A stretch of DNA of 64,000 nucleotides from Flavonifractor sp. An82 (lineage in GTDB: Bacteria; Bacillota; Clostridia; Oscillospirales; Oscillospiraceae). Below, piece by piece: positions 7,503 through 15,745 of the stretch. The stretch lies in NCBI RefSeq assembly GCF_002159265.1, contig NZ_NFHG01000017.1:1-64000 (forward strand), written 5' to 3'. The notes beneath the pieces were generated by a model. The model did not search any database. It was not told where the DNA came from and saw only the letters and a list, made by a program, of their open reading frames with translations. A program made the position numbers and the translations under genes. The first letter of the stretch is position 1; every line of letters starts with the position of its first letter.

Positions 7503-8282
7503 ATGTCATCCCGCTCTACTTTTCCTATGTCCTCCAAAAGATTCCCCGGGAACAGCACAACCCCCCGGCCATCCAACGTGACCGGGGGGCTACTTTTCGA
7601 CCTGGGGTTCAATCACTAGGCTTACCTCGACTTTCTACAGATTTGCCACGCATCCAGAAAAATCAGATCTTGAGGTTTTATCTGCTCACTGTCTCCTGCA
7701 ACGCACTACCCTGATTTCCGTCTTCAGCGAACTTCGCATCTGAGGTTTCCGGGTTTTCTCTCTTCAATGAGTCTGTTGGGAACACGTGTTGCCAGAATTT
7801 GCTCTTCCAAATTCTCCTGACCTTACAGTGCTCAGAGTATTCCAGTCCTCCCAAATCTTTCGATCCATGCAATCTTTTGATTCCCGAAACCGTCAGATCT
7901 GCTTTGATCAATGATCCCCTTGGAAAAACACATCCTTATGAATCCTTTGATCCTTCCAATCCTTGGATTCCTGTAGTACCTTTCCTTCTTCCAAATCTCC
8001 TGATCCACAAGAATTTTTCTTTCCTCAGGTCTCTGTGTCGCTTCCATCCTTCGATTTCACGATTCACTTGACTCCCCGGAATTTCTAAACTCACTGGAAT
8101 CGTTCCATTTTTCCGAATTCTTTGTCCTTTTGGAATCTGCTGATTGTTCCGAACTTTGGCTCTGTGCGCTGCCTGATCGCTTGAATTTTTCCGAAACCTC
8201 TGATCTTTTTTATTCTGTCTGCGGAAAGGCTTTGATCAGCTGAGCTTTTATCAGCCCATTGGGTTCACCTCTTTCTTTTTCT
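7480..8282 (-). ncRNA. Candidate long non-coding RNA upstream of the phage-derived operon
   Basis: A perfect consensus promoter (8289-8317) and a strong terminator (7480-7502) bracket about 800 nt with no ORF having a convincing ribosome site. The RNA would be purine-rich and AT-richer than its neighbours, with about 30 GGA triplets between 7650 and 8282, many inside small GATTC/GAATC hairpins. Near the 3' end a GC-rich stem of eight pairs (CCCCCCGG with CCGGGGGG, about 7560-7590) precedes the terminator. Near the 5' end a good ribosome site (AGAGGTGA) precedes a two-codon ORF, ATG GGC TGA at 8259-8251. Length and phage setting recall large RNAs such as GOLLD or ROOL, but I cannot match the sequence to them. 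Confidence 0.5.
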
Positions 8283-8288
8283 GGCTTT

Positions 8289-8317
8289 AGTATACTCCTC
8301 GGTCCACTGTTTGTCAA
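8289..8317 (-). promoter_or_regulatory. Consensus sigma-A promoter driving the long leader RNA
   Basis: Minus strand TTGACA (8317-8312), 17-bp spacer, TATACT (8294-8289). It points leftward, away from spoVAC (whose stop is at 8377), so it is not an spoVAC promoter. Predicted start near 8282. Confidence 0.85.
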
Positions 8318-8376
8318 GCAGTTTTTGTCTGTTTTATACTATTTTTCAAAATATGCCGCCGATCCCTTGTGGCATA

Positions 8377-8820
8377 TTAGCCATACCCCAGGAAGACCAG
8401 AATCACACCGTACACCACCGAGGCACTGATGCCATAGACCAGCACCGGCCCGGCGATGGCAAACATCCGGGCGCCCACACCCAGTACCAGGCCCTCGCTT
8501 TTGAACTCCAGAGCGGGAGAGGCCACCGCGTTGGCAAACCCGGTGATGGGCACCAGGGTACCGGCGCCTGCGTGCTGGGCCAGCTTGTCGAACCAGCCCA
8601 GGGCGGTAAAGAACGCGGAAAGGAAGATCAGGGTCACGGAGGTGGCCGTGCCCGCGTCGGTCTGGTCCAGCCCCCAGCTCTTGTAGAGGTCTCCCAGTCC
8701 CTGGCCCAGTGTACAGATCAGTCCGCCCACCAGAAAGGCCCAAATCAGATCCTTCCACAGGGGGGATGGCTTGGCCATTCCCGCCACATATCGGCCGTAT
8801 TCTTCGTTGGTCATGTCCAT
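8377..8820 (-). CDS. spoVAC: Stage V sporulation protein AC
   Basis: 147-aa integral inner-membrane protein of the SpoVA channel that moves dipicolinic acid into the forespore and out at germination; in Bacillus SpoVAC acts as a mechanosensitive pore. Hallmarks: LIWAFLVGGLICTLGQGLGDLY, PITGFANAVASPALEFKSEGLVLGVGARMFAIAGPV. Start at ATG 8820 after AAAAGGAGGCG; the longer frame upstream runs into the MerR promoter. Usually spoVAC is directly followed by spoVAD and spoVAE, but here those two are about 23 kb away on the other strand. Expected to be sigma-G dependent; I did not find a clear sigma-G box. Confidence 0.95.
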   Translation of the reverse strand: MDMTNEEYGRYVAGMAKPSPLWKDLIWAFLVGGLICTLGQGLGDLYKSWGLDQTDAGTATSVTLIFLSAFFTALGWFDKLAQHAGAGTLVPITGFANAVASPALEFKSEGLVLGVGARMFAIAGPVLVYGISASVVYGVILVFLGYG

Positions 8821-8889
8821 GGTGCACGCCTCCTTTTCCTCCAGTATGTCCGTCCCGTAAGGGAATATGTGCAAGTCTTGATTTTTCTC

Positions 8890-8918
8890 TTGACTTTCCA
8901 CCTTGTAGAAGGTATACC
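8890..8918 (+). promoter_or_regulatory. MerR-type promoter/operator
   Basis: TTGACT (8890-8895) and TATACC (8913-8918) flank the perfect dyad ACCTT-GTAG-AAGGT (8900-8913), which is the classical position for a MerR-family dimer. The spacer is 17 bp rather than the 19-20 bp typical of DNA-distorting MerR sites, so binding here may repress. Probably autoregulatory. Confidence 0.75.
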
Positions 8919-8941
8919 CTGTTAGCACGGAGGTGAGTTCT

Positions 8942-9592
8942 GTGAAGATCAACGAGGTGGAGCAGCTGGTGGGCATCACCAAGCGCAACATCCGCTTCTA
9001 TGAAAAAGAGGGGCTGCTGAATCCCAGCCGCAACGCGGACAACGGCTACCGGGATTACGCCGACGCTGACGTGGAATGTCTGCGCAGGATCAAGCTGCTG
9101 CGGAAGCTGGACGTACCCATGGAGGAGATCCGAAAGATGCAGCAGGGCGTACTGACCCTGGACGACGGTCTGCGCCGGCATATCATTCAGCTGGAGCGGG
9201 AGCAGGCCAACCTGGCCACCATCCGCTCCCTGTGTCAGACGCTGGCCGACGCCGGTGAACAGCTGGCCAATCTGGACGCCGGACGCTGGCTGGAGGAAAT
9301 GGACCGGATGGAGGAGGAGGGGACCCGATTTGTGAATATCCGCAAGCACGACACCATCACCCGCTATGCCGGACCGGTCATTGCGGCCCTGGTATTCATT
9401 GCCCTGATGGCCGGGCTGATGGTGCTGATGATCTGGGGACTGACGGTAGATCCGGAAGAGGCGCCGCCCATCGGCCTTTCCATCTTTCTCATCGCCATCC
9501 CTGTGGTGGTCATTCTGGGTGTGCTGCTGGCCCTGTGGCAGCGCATCAAACAAATTCAAGGAGGAGAAGAAGATGCTGCTTCTAAATATTGA
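8942..9592 (+). CDS. Membrane-anchored MerR-family regulator
   Basis: 216 aa. N-terminal MerR winged HTH (residues 1-70: MKINEVEQLVGITKRNIRFYEKEGLL), a coiled-coil dimer helix (about 72-112), then two membrane segments (143-167 and 177-199) separated by a short loop. Most MerR proteins are soluble, so this one should sit at the membrane and could read envelope state. The GTG at 8942 was preferred to the upstream GTG (8933) because the latter lies inside the GGAGGTGA ribosome site. It precedes and overlaps the ybjQ-like gene and the ABC exporter, its likely targets. Confidence 0.88.
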   Translation: MKINEVEQLVGITKRNIRFYEKEGLLNPSRNADNGYRDYADADVECLRRIKLLRKLDVPMEEIRKMQQGVLTLDDGLRRHIIQLEREQANLATIRSLCQTLADAGEQLANLDAGRWLEEMDRMEEEGTRFVNIRKHDTITRYAGPVIAALVFIALMAGLMVLMIWGLTVDPEEAPPIGLSIFLIAIPVVVILGVLLALWQRIKQIQGGEEDAASKY

Positions 9593-9890
9593 ATACATTC
9601 CTGACAAGAAGATCCGGGCCCTAGGGATCGCCAAGGGCAGTGTGGTCCAGTCCAAAAACTTCGGCAAGGATTTTATGGCCGGTATGAAGACCCTGGTAGG
9701 CGGCGAGATCGAGAGCTACACCCAAATGCTGACCGAGGCCCGCCAGATCGCCACCAAACGCATGGTGGACGACGCGGAGGCCATGGGTGCCGACGCCGTC
9801 ATCGGCGTGCGCTACGCCTCCGCCTCCGTCATGCAGGGAGCTGCGGAGATCACCGCCTACGGCACGGCTGTCCAGATCCTGGAGGAGTAA
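9573..9890 (+). CDS. YbjQ / UPF0145 family protein
   Basis: 105 aa (NIEYIPDKKIRALGIAKGSVVQSKNFGKDF...GADAVIGVRYASASVMQGAAEITAYGTAVQI). Members are small pentamer-forming proteins once called heavy-metal-binding; their job is unknown. Start at ATG 9573 after AAGGAGGAGAAGAAG, inside the last codons of the MerR gene. Together with MerR and the exporter it forms a four-gene unit. Confidence 0.92.
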   Translation: MLLLNIEYIPDKKIRALGIAKGSVVQSKNFGKDFMAGMKTLVGGEIESYTQMLTEARQIATKRMVDDAEAMGADAVIGVRYASASVMQGAAEITAYGTAVQILEE

Positions 9891-9893
9891 AAC

Positions 9894-10613
9894 ATGCTGA
9901 AGATCGAGCACTTTTCCAAAACCTATCCCGGCGGAAACCGTGCGGTGGACGACCTGTCCCTTCACGTTGCACCAGGTGAAATCTTTGGATTCATCGGCCA
10001 TAACGGCGCGGGCAAGACCACCACGCTGCGGGCGGTCTCCGGTGTGATGGACTTCACGGAGGGCACCATCACCATCGACGGCCACAACGTGCGCACCGAC
10101 GCCCTGGCCGCCAAAAAGGTCACCGCCTTCCTGCCGGACAACCCGGACCTGTATGACTTCCTCACCGGCATCCAGTTTCTCAATTTCATCGCTGACCTCT
10201 ATGAGATCTCCGGCGACGCCCGACACACGCTGATCGGCAAATATGCCGACGCCTTCCAGCTCACCGGCAGCCTGGGCAGCCCCATCGGCAGCTACTCTCA
10301 CGGTATGAAGCAGAAGCTGGCCCTCATCTCCGCTCTGATCCGGCAGCCCAAGCTGCTCATCCTGGACGAGCCCTTCGTAGGCCTGGACCCGTCGGCGGCC
10401 CACCTGCTCAAGCAGTTCTGGGCGGAGCTGTGCGCCGCCGGCAGTTCTGTGTTTTTCTCCACCCATGTGCTGGAGGTGGCGGAGAAGCTGTGTCATCGGG
10501 TGGCCATCATCAAGGGCGGCAAACTGATCCGCATGGGGGTCACCTCCGAGCTGGTGGGGGACTCCACCCTGGAGGACGTATTCCTGGAGCTGGAGGGGGA
10601 TGTCCATGGCTAA
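9894..10613 (+). CDS. ABC transporter ATP-binding protein
   Basis: 239-aa nucleotide-binding subunit. Walker A GHNGAGKTTT (about 33-42), a degenerate signature YSHGMKQK in place of LSGGQ, Walker B LLILDEPFVGLDP and the switch His in STHVLEVAEKL. The absence of a solute-binding protein gene and the following permease point to an exporter. It begins 3 bp after the ybjQ-like gene and overlaps the permease start. Confidence 0.94.
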   Translation: MLKIEHFSKTYPGGNRAVDDLSLHVAPGEIFGFIGHNGAGKTTTLRAVSGVMDFTEGTITIDGHNVRTDALAAKKVTAFLPDNPDLYDFLTGIQFLNFIADLYEISGDARHTLIGKYADAFQLTGSLGSPIGSYSHGMKQKLALISALIRQPKLLILDEPFVGLDPSAAHLLKQFWAELCAAGSSVFFSTHVLEVAEKLCHRVAIIKGGKLIRMGVTSELVGDSTLEDVFLELEGDVHG

Positions 10614-12192
10614 CTTCCCCGCCCTGCTGTGGCTCAATTTCCGGGCACTGCTGTCCACCATGCGGGTGGGCCGCAAAAAGCGTTCCTTCTCCGGCATCGG
10701 GGCGCTGGCCCTGCTGGCCGGTCTGTCTGTCTACATCTCAGGGGTGTACAGCTCGATGCTGGCCGGACAGCTTGCCGCAGTGGGAGCCCTCCCTCTTCTG
10801 CTGATACTTATGTCACTGGTGGCGGTGATCCTGGGCTTTTTCTTTTCCCTCTTTGCGGCTCAGGGAGTGGTGTTCGGGGCCAAGGACAACGACCTGATGC
10901 TCTCTTTGCCCATCTCCCCCTTTGTTCTCATGCTCTCCCGCACGCTGGCCCTCTACCTGGAGAATCTGGTGTCCACCGTCTTTGTGCTTCTGCCCGCCGG
11001 GGTGATCTATCTGTGGCACGGCGGTCCCGGCGGCTGGACGGTGCTGCCGCTGCTGCTGGTCTCCGCTCTGTTTCTCAATCTGCTGCCCACCCTGCTCACC
11101 CTGATCGTGGGCTTTGTGCTGGCCTGGCTGTCGGGGCGCTTCCCCCGAAAGGCGCTGGCCTCCACCCTCTTCCAGCTGCTCCTGCTGGGGCTGCTTCTGG
11201 CGGGCTCCTTCTGGCTGAGCAGCTCCATGGGCAATGTAGGGACCGCCGCGCCCGCCATCCTGACCTTTTTCCAGGGCTGGGGCCGCCCCTTCCTCATGCT
11301 GGCCAACGGTGTCAGCGGCGGGGACCTGCTCCAGCTGCTGGCCCTGTGGGCCCTGTGCCTGATCCCCTTCCTGGCGGTGGTGTGGCTGTTTGCCTGGCAG
11401 TATAAGTCCATCATTACCCGGCTGTCTACCCACCGCACCCGCTCGGACTACAAGCTGGGCAGACTGTCTACCGGCAGCCAGCGGGGCGCTCTGCTGCGTA
11501 AGGAGGCCCGCCGGTGGTTTGGCACGCCCAGCTATGTGTTCAACACCGGCATCGGGCTTCTGCTTCTTCCAGGCGCCGGGGTGGCCGCCCTGATCTACCG
11601 GGACTCCATCGCCCAGTTCCAGATGCTTACGGGCGGCATGTCTCTGGCTCCCCTGGTCCTGGTGGGCATCGCCTTCTGCCTGTCCACCGTGGCCATCACC
11701 GGCTCCTCCATCAGCCTGGAGGGGAAGCAGCTCTGGCTGCTCCAATGCGCCCCCGTCCCGGTCACCACCATTCTGAGGATAAAGGTAGTTTTCCAGTTGC
11801 TGGTGATCTTGCCCTTTTTGGTAGCCAGCTGGTTCATGCTCTCCCTGGCCTTTGCCTTCTCCCCATTGGAGTGGGTGCTGCTGCTGGCGGACAGTCTGCT
11901 CTTTGCCCTGACGTGCGCCCCCTTCGGCCTGTGGATCAACCTCCATTTTCCCAAGCTGGACGCCGTCAATGACGTCATTGTGGTCAAGCAGTCGGCCGCC
12001 GCCATGCTGTCCACCTTCCTGCCCATGGTGCTGGTGCTTATATTTTTCCTGCTGTGGGTTTTCGCCCAGGACCTTCTGGGCAGTCTGGGCCTGCTGCTGA
12101 TCTACACCATTGTGCTGGCAGCCTTCGCCCTGCTTTTCCACCTGCTGCTCCTGCGCCAGGGGGAGCGGCTGTTCCATCAGCTTTCCGATTGA
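10606..12192 (+). CDS. ABC exporter permease, ABC-2-like
   Basis: 528-aa polytopic membrane protein with about 12 hydrophobic segments in two similar halves (for example LPLLLILMSLVAVILGFFF, TLLTLIVGFVLAWL, MVLVLIFFLLWVFAQDLLG). It forms the channel for the adjoining ATPase. ATG 10606 was chosen over 10600 because GGAGGGGG stands 6 bp before it and immediately against the first one. The substrate is unknown; with a membrane MerR upstream, a membrane-active compound is a reasonable guess. Confidence 0.88.
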   Translation: MANFPALLWLNFRALLSTMRVGRKKRSFSGIGALALLAGLSVYISGVYSSMLAGQLAAVGALPLLLILMSLVAVILGFFFSLFAAQGVVFGAKDNDLMLSLPISPFVLMLSRTLALYLENLVSTVFVLLPAGVIYLWHGGPGGWTVLPLLLVSALFLNLLPTLLTLIVGFVLAWLSGRFPRKALASTLFQLLLLGLLLAGSFWLSSSMGNVGTAAPAILTFFQGWGRPFLMLANGVSGGDLLQLLALWALCLIPFLAVVWLFAWQYKSIITRLSTHRTRSDYKLGRLSTGSQRGALLRKEARRWFGTPSYVFNTGIGLLLLPGAGVAALIYRDSIAQFQMLTGGMSLAPLVLVGIAFCLSTVAITGSSISLEGKQLWLLQCAPVPVTTILRIKVVFQLLVILPFLVASWFMLSLAFAFSPLEWVLLLADSLLFALTCAPFGLWINLHFPKLDAVNDVIVVKQSAAAMLSTFLPMVLVLIFFLLWVFAQDLLGSLGLLLIYTIVLAAFALLFHLLLLRQGERLFHQLSD

Positions 12193-12205
12193 TGACAAAT
12201 TGCTA

Positions 12206-12246
12206 CAAAACGGGGACGGGCCTTGCGCCCGCCTCCGTTTTGCTTT
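12206..12246 (+). terminator. Terminator-like hairpin after the ABC exporter
   Basis: CAAAACGG...CGGGC-CTTGC-GCCCG...CCGTTTTG with small internal mismatches, ending in GCTTTA. It probably closes the MerR-ABC operon. Confidence 0.6.
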
Positions 12247-12283
12247 ACAATGGGGGTTACATAATATGGAATGGAGGTTCCCC

Positions 12284-14173
12284 ATGAAACTTCGCTTCCG
12301 TCTGCCCGCCGCCGGGCTGGCTCTCACCCTTTTACTCACCCCCATGGCCCAAGCCCTGACCCCCGATCAGGCCATCGGGCTGTTGGATACCTTTTATATT
12401 GATCCCCTGCCCCAGTCGGTAAGGGAACAGACCACCATATCCGGTATACTGGAGGCCCTGGGCGACCCCTACACCGAATATTTCACCGCCGAAGAACTGG
12501 CCGCCTTCAATGCCTCCCTCTCCGACGTCCAGCAGGTGGGGGCAGGCCTGTCCCTCTCTCTGACCGACGGGGGGCTGCTGGTGAACCGGGTCATTCCCGA
12601 CTCCGCCGCCGAGGCGGGAGGGCTCCTGGCCGGTGACATCGTCACCGCTGTGGACGGCACCTCTCTGGCCGGTATGGATCTGAACGAAGCCAGCGCCCTG
12701 CTCACCGGTCAGGAGGGTACCACCTTTCGGCTGACCTACCTGCGGGAGGGACAGTCCCATACCGTTACCCTCACCCGCAAGGCTTTCGTGGTACCCACCG
12801 CCTATGGCGAATTGATGGACGGCCACATCGGCTATCTCACCTGCGATGTCTTCGGGGACGAGACCGCCGACCATGTGGCAGAGTCGCTGGGTACTTACGC
12901 CAGCCAGGCCAACCGCTGGATCATGGACCTGCGGGGCAACGGCGGCGGCAACCTGACTGCCGCCCTGGATACCATCAGCTGCTTTACCGGTCCCGCCAGC
13001 CGTCTGGTTTACTTAATGCAGCGGGACAACTCTCTTTCCGCCCAGGGGAGCAAGATGACCCAGCTGACCGACGCCCCCCTCATCGTGCTGACCAACGGCC
13101 AGTCCGCCAGCGCCTCCGAGCTCGTTTCCGCCGCCCTCCGGGACACCGGCTCCGGACTGCTGGTGGGAGAGCGCACCTATGGCAAGGGAGTGGCTCAGGT
13201 CCTGCTGGATGAGCACAATCTGCCCCAGTTTTTCCCCGACGGCGACGCCCTGAAGGTCACCACCTACCGCTTCTTCAGCCCTGCCGGTACCAGCAACGAC
13301 ACCGTTGGGGTGATGCCCCACCTGCTGCTGGACCAGTCCCTGGCAGATGAGGCGGCTGTCCTGCTGTCGGCATCTGAGCCCCAGGGCAGTACCAGCGGAA
13401 TGGTCCGCATGGACTGGAACGGCGCCTGGTACATCGATCTGGAGCAGGCCTGCTCCCCCGATTATCAGGCCGCTTTTACCGCCCTGCTGGAAGCCCTGCC
13501 CGACGGCGTTCTCCTCCGGCAAGGGACCGGCAGCGGCTGGGAGGCCACCTCTGCCGACGCCCTGGCCGCCGCCTGCTCACTGACTGACTACGCCCCCCGG
13601 GGCTTTACCGACACCGCCCAGTCCCCCTATTCCGAGGAGATCGACCTGCTGGCCACCTACGGCGTGCTGCTGGGCGCCGGGGACGGCACCTTCTATCCCA
13701 CCCAGACGCTCACCCGTGCCCAGCTGTGCGCCCTGCTGGCTCAGGCCATCAACTGCAGGGTCCCCACCGGGGAGAGCCAGTTCTCCGACGTATCCATGGA
13801 CGACTGGTACGGCCTTGCGGTCAATGCCCTGGCCTCCATGGGTCTGGTGACCGGCGTGGGCGGCGGACGCTTCGACCCCGACGCGCCGGTGAGCCACGAG
13901 CAGTTCATCACCATTCTGGCCCGGCTGGGCCGGCGGCTGGACCTGGGTCTGATCCAGACCTGGCAGGACCGCCCCGACACGGCCAGCGCCGAATATTCCG
14001 GTTACTCCTCTTGGGCCTGGGATTCGGTCTGGCTGCTGGCTCAGGATGAGGAGGGCCTGCTGTGGGCTTCTCCGGCGGACATCGATCCCACCGCCGCTAC
14101 CACCCGGGAGGAGGCCGCCGCCCTCACCTGTACCCTTCTGTGCCGTCTGAATCTGCTGCCCTCTCTGCTCTGA
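12284..14173 (+). CDS. Secreted S41 C-terminal processing peptidase with PDZ and SLH domains
   Basis: 629 aa. Signal peptide (KLRFRLPAAGLALTLLLTPMAQA, cleavage near 24), short N-terminal domain, PDZ (about 85-165: VGAGLSLSLTDGG...AGDIVTAVDG), then an S41 protease core with catalytic Ser276 in GQSASASE and general base Lys301 in YGKGVAQ. The C-terminal third (about 440-620) has SLH-like repeats (AQSPYSEEIDLLATYGVLLGAGDGTFYP..., SQFSDVSMDDWYGLAVNALASMGLVTG), which bind cell-wall polymers. CtpB-type proteases can signal in sporulation, but an SLH anchor suggests a wall-attached role. Start at ATG 12284 after ATGGAGG. Confidence 0.92.
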   Translation: MKLRFRLPAAGLALTLLLTPMAQALTPDQAIGLLDTFYIDPLPQSVREQTTISGILEALGDPYTEYFTAEELAAFNASLSDVQQVGAGLSLSLTDGGLLVNRVIPDSAAEAGGLLAGDIVTAVDGTSLAGMDLNEASALLTGQEGTTFRLTYLREGQSHTVTLTRKAFVVPTAYGELMDGHIGYLTCDVFGDETADHVAESLGTYASQANRWIMDLRGNGGGNLTAALDTISCFTGPASRLVYLMQRDNSLSAQGSKMTQLTDAPLIVLTNGQSASASELVSAALRDTGSGLLVGERTYGKGVAQVLLDEHNLPQFFPDGDALKVTTYRFFSPAGTSNDTVGVMPHLLLDQSLADEAAVLLSASEPQGSTSGMVRMDWNGAWYIDLEQACSPDYQAAFTALLEALPDGVLLRQGTGSGWEATSADALAAACSLTDYAPRGFTDTAQSPYSEEIDLLATYGVLLGAGDGTFYPTQTLTRAQLCALLAQAINCRVPTGESQFSDVSMDDWYGLAVNALASMGLVTGVGGGRFDPDAPVSHEQFITILARLGRRLDLGLIQTWQDRPDTASAEYSGYSSWAWDSVWLLAQDEEGLLWASPADIDPTAATTREEAAALTCTLLCRLNLLPSLL

Positions 14174-14174
14174 A

Positions 14175-14213
14175 AAAAACGCGTCCTTCGCTCCGCGGAG
14201 GGCGCGTTTCCGG
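14175..14213 (+). terminator. Terminator after the S41 protease
   Basis: AAACGCG / CGCGTTT stem with a GC-rich inner part (14177-14209). The following sequence is C/T-rich (TTCCGGCTTTCTTC). Confidence 0.65.
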
Positions 14214-14266
14214 CTTTCTTCACAGAAACTTTATCTTTTCCGCCCCCCTTTCTCCCTGTTTCCGCA

Positions 14267-14295
14267 TGGACTTTTCCACGCGGCTATGGTAGAAT
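14267..14295 (+). promoter_or_regulatory. Extended -10 promoter of tagA
   Basis: TGGTAGAAT gives TG-N-TAGAAT (-10 at 14290-14295). The -35 is weak (TGGACT, 14267-14272; 17-bp spacer), which fits an extended -10 promoter. Confidence 0.6.
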
Positions 14296-14337
14296 GATGT
14301 GAAATTATGGACTTGATCCAATCGGAGGCAATTTGTT

Positions 14338-15060
14338 TTGAGGACAGATGTTTTGGGCGTCGGTTTCGACGACCTGACGTTAGCGGAGGCCGCGGAGACA
14401 GGTGCCGGTCTGGTGGAGGCCGATGGCTTCCACTACGCAGTGACCCCTAACCCGGAGTTTCTCCTGGCCGCCCGGAAAAATCCGGAATTCAGGCAGGCGT
14501 TGCTGGGGGCTGACCTGGTGCTGCCAGACGGTATCGGCGTAGTCTATTCCGCCAAGATCCTGGGCCGCCCCCTGAAGGGCAGGGTACCCGGTATCGAATT
14601 TGCCCAGCGGCTGCTGGCCTGGATGGCCCATCACGGCAAGCGGCTCTTCCTGCTGGGCGCCAAGCCCGGCGTGGCCGAGCTGGCCGCCGCCAATCTGAAG
14701 AGCACCTACCCCGGTCTCATCATCTGCGGCACCCACGATGGCTATTTTAAGGAAGACGGCCCCGTGGTGGAGGAGATCCGCGCCGCTTCCGCCGATGTGG
14801 TCTTCGTCTGCCTGGGCGCACCCAAGCAGGAGTTCTGGATGGTGCAGAACGGGCCAGCCACCGGCGCCCACCTGATGATCGGTCTGGGCGGCTCCCTGGA
14901 TGTATTCGCCGGCGTGGTGGATCGGGCGCCAAAGGCCTTTCAGAAGCTGGGGCTGGAGTGGCTCCACCGGCTCATGAAGGAGCCCAAGCGTATCGGCCGC
15001 ATGGCCAAGCTGCCCCTGGTGCTTTGGTACTCCATGGGCCAGCGGATCAGGGGGCGCTGA
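14338..15060 (+). CDS. tagA: WecG/TagA/CpsF-family glycosyltransferase
   Basis: 240 aa. The family moves N-acetylmannosamine onto GlcNAc-diphospho-undecaprenol at the start of wall teichoic acid or related polymers. Diagnostic stretches: VTPNPEFLLAARKN, DGIGVVYSAKILGRPLKGRVPGIEF, FLLGAKPGV and FVCLGAPKQEFWM near residue 160. Start is TTG at 14338, nine bases after CGGAGG. The next gene, tmk, starts 1 bp after its stop, so it heads an operon of mixed housekeeping genes. No other teichoic acid genes are close; the acceptor glycan is therefore uncertain. Confidence 0.9.
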   Translation: MRTDVLGVGFDDLTLAEAAETGAGLVEADGFHYAVTPNPEFLLAARKNPEFRQALLGADLVLPDGIGVVYSAKILGRPLKGRVPGIEFAQRLLAWMAHHGKRLFLLGAKPGVAELAAANLKSTYPGLIICGTHDGYFKEDGPVVEEIRAASADVVFVCLGAPKQEFWMVQNGPATGAHLMIGLGGSLDVFAGVVDRAPKAFQKLGLEWLHRLMKEPKRIGRMAKLPLVLWYSMGQRIRGR

Positions 15061-15061
15061 T

Positions 15062-15733
15062 ATGGCAGGAAGACTGATCGTATTTGAGGGCACCGACGGC
15101 TCCGGCAAATCCACCCAGTTCCAGCTGCTGTGCCGGCGGCTGGAGCAGGAGGGGATTGGCTTCCGCCGTCTGGTGTTTCCCCAGTATCAGGAACCCTCTT
15201 CCGCCCTGCTGCGGATGTATCTGGGCGGCGAGTTCGGCTCCCATCCCTCCGACGTGAATCCCTATGCCGCCTCCACCTTCTACGCGGTGGACCGGTATGC
15301 ATCCTGGAAGAAGGTGTGGGGAGACTACTATCAGTCCGGCGGCCTGGTGCTGGCCGACCGGTACACCACCTCCAACGCGGTCCATCAGGCCTGCAAGCTG
15401 CCGGAGGACCAGTGGGAGGGATTTTTCCAGTGGCTCTTTGACTTTGAGTGCTCCAAGCTGGGGCTTCCCTTCCCCGACCAGGTCATTTACCTGGACATGC
15501 CCACCCAGCGGGCGGTGGAGCTGCTGCGCAGCCGGGAAGCCGCCACCCACACCAAGGGTGATATTCACGAGGTAGACACTGATTATCTGGCCCTGTGCCG
15601 CCGCACCGCCCTGCGGGCAGCCCAATGCCTGGGCTGGAACAAGGTCCCCTGTGTGGACCAGGCAGGCAGCCTGCGCTCCACTGAGGCCATCCATCAGGAT
15701 ATCTGGGCCATGCTGACTCAAATAATAAAATGA
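15062..15733 (+). CDS. tmk: Thymidylate kinase
   Basis: 223 aa, slightly longer than the usual 205-215. Phosphorylates dTMP to dTDP in the cytoplasm. P-loop FEGTDGSGKST at residues 8-17, substrate motif ADRYTTSNAVHQ, and a LID region near RSREAATHTKGDIHE. The start is 1 bp after the tagA stop, which implies coupling. No unusual residues were seen in the visible motifs. Confidence 0.93.
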   Translation: MAGRLIVFEGTDGSGKSTQFQLLCRRLEQEGIGFRRLVFPQYQEPSSALLRMYLGGEFGSHPSDVNPYAASTFYAVDRYASWKKVWGDYYQSGGLVLADRYTTSNAVHQACKLPEDQWEGFFQWLFDFECSKLGLPFPDQVIYLDMPTQRAVELLRSREAATHTKGDIHEVDTDYLALCRRTALRAAQCLGWNKVPCVDQAGSLRSTEAIHQDIWAMLTQIIK

Positions 15734-15745
15734 GGTGCTGTTTGA

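Noticed and set aside
7678-8071. Three short open frames (7678-7911 and 7832-8047 minus, 7799-8071 plus)
   Set aside because: None has a properly spaced ribosome site, they overlap one another, and their composition follows the purine bias of the segment. Treated as non-coding.
1791-8317. Complete prophage
   Set aside because: No integrase, terminase, portal, capsid or tape-measure gene, and no attachment repeats were found at the borders.
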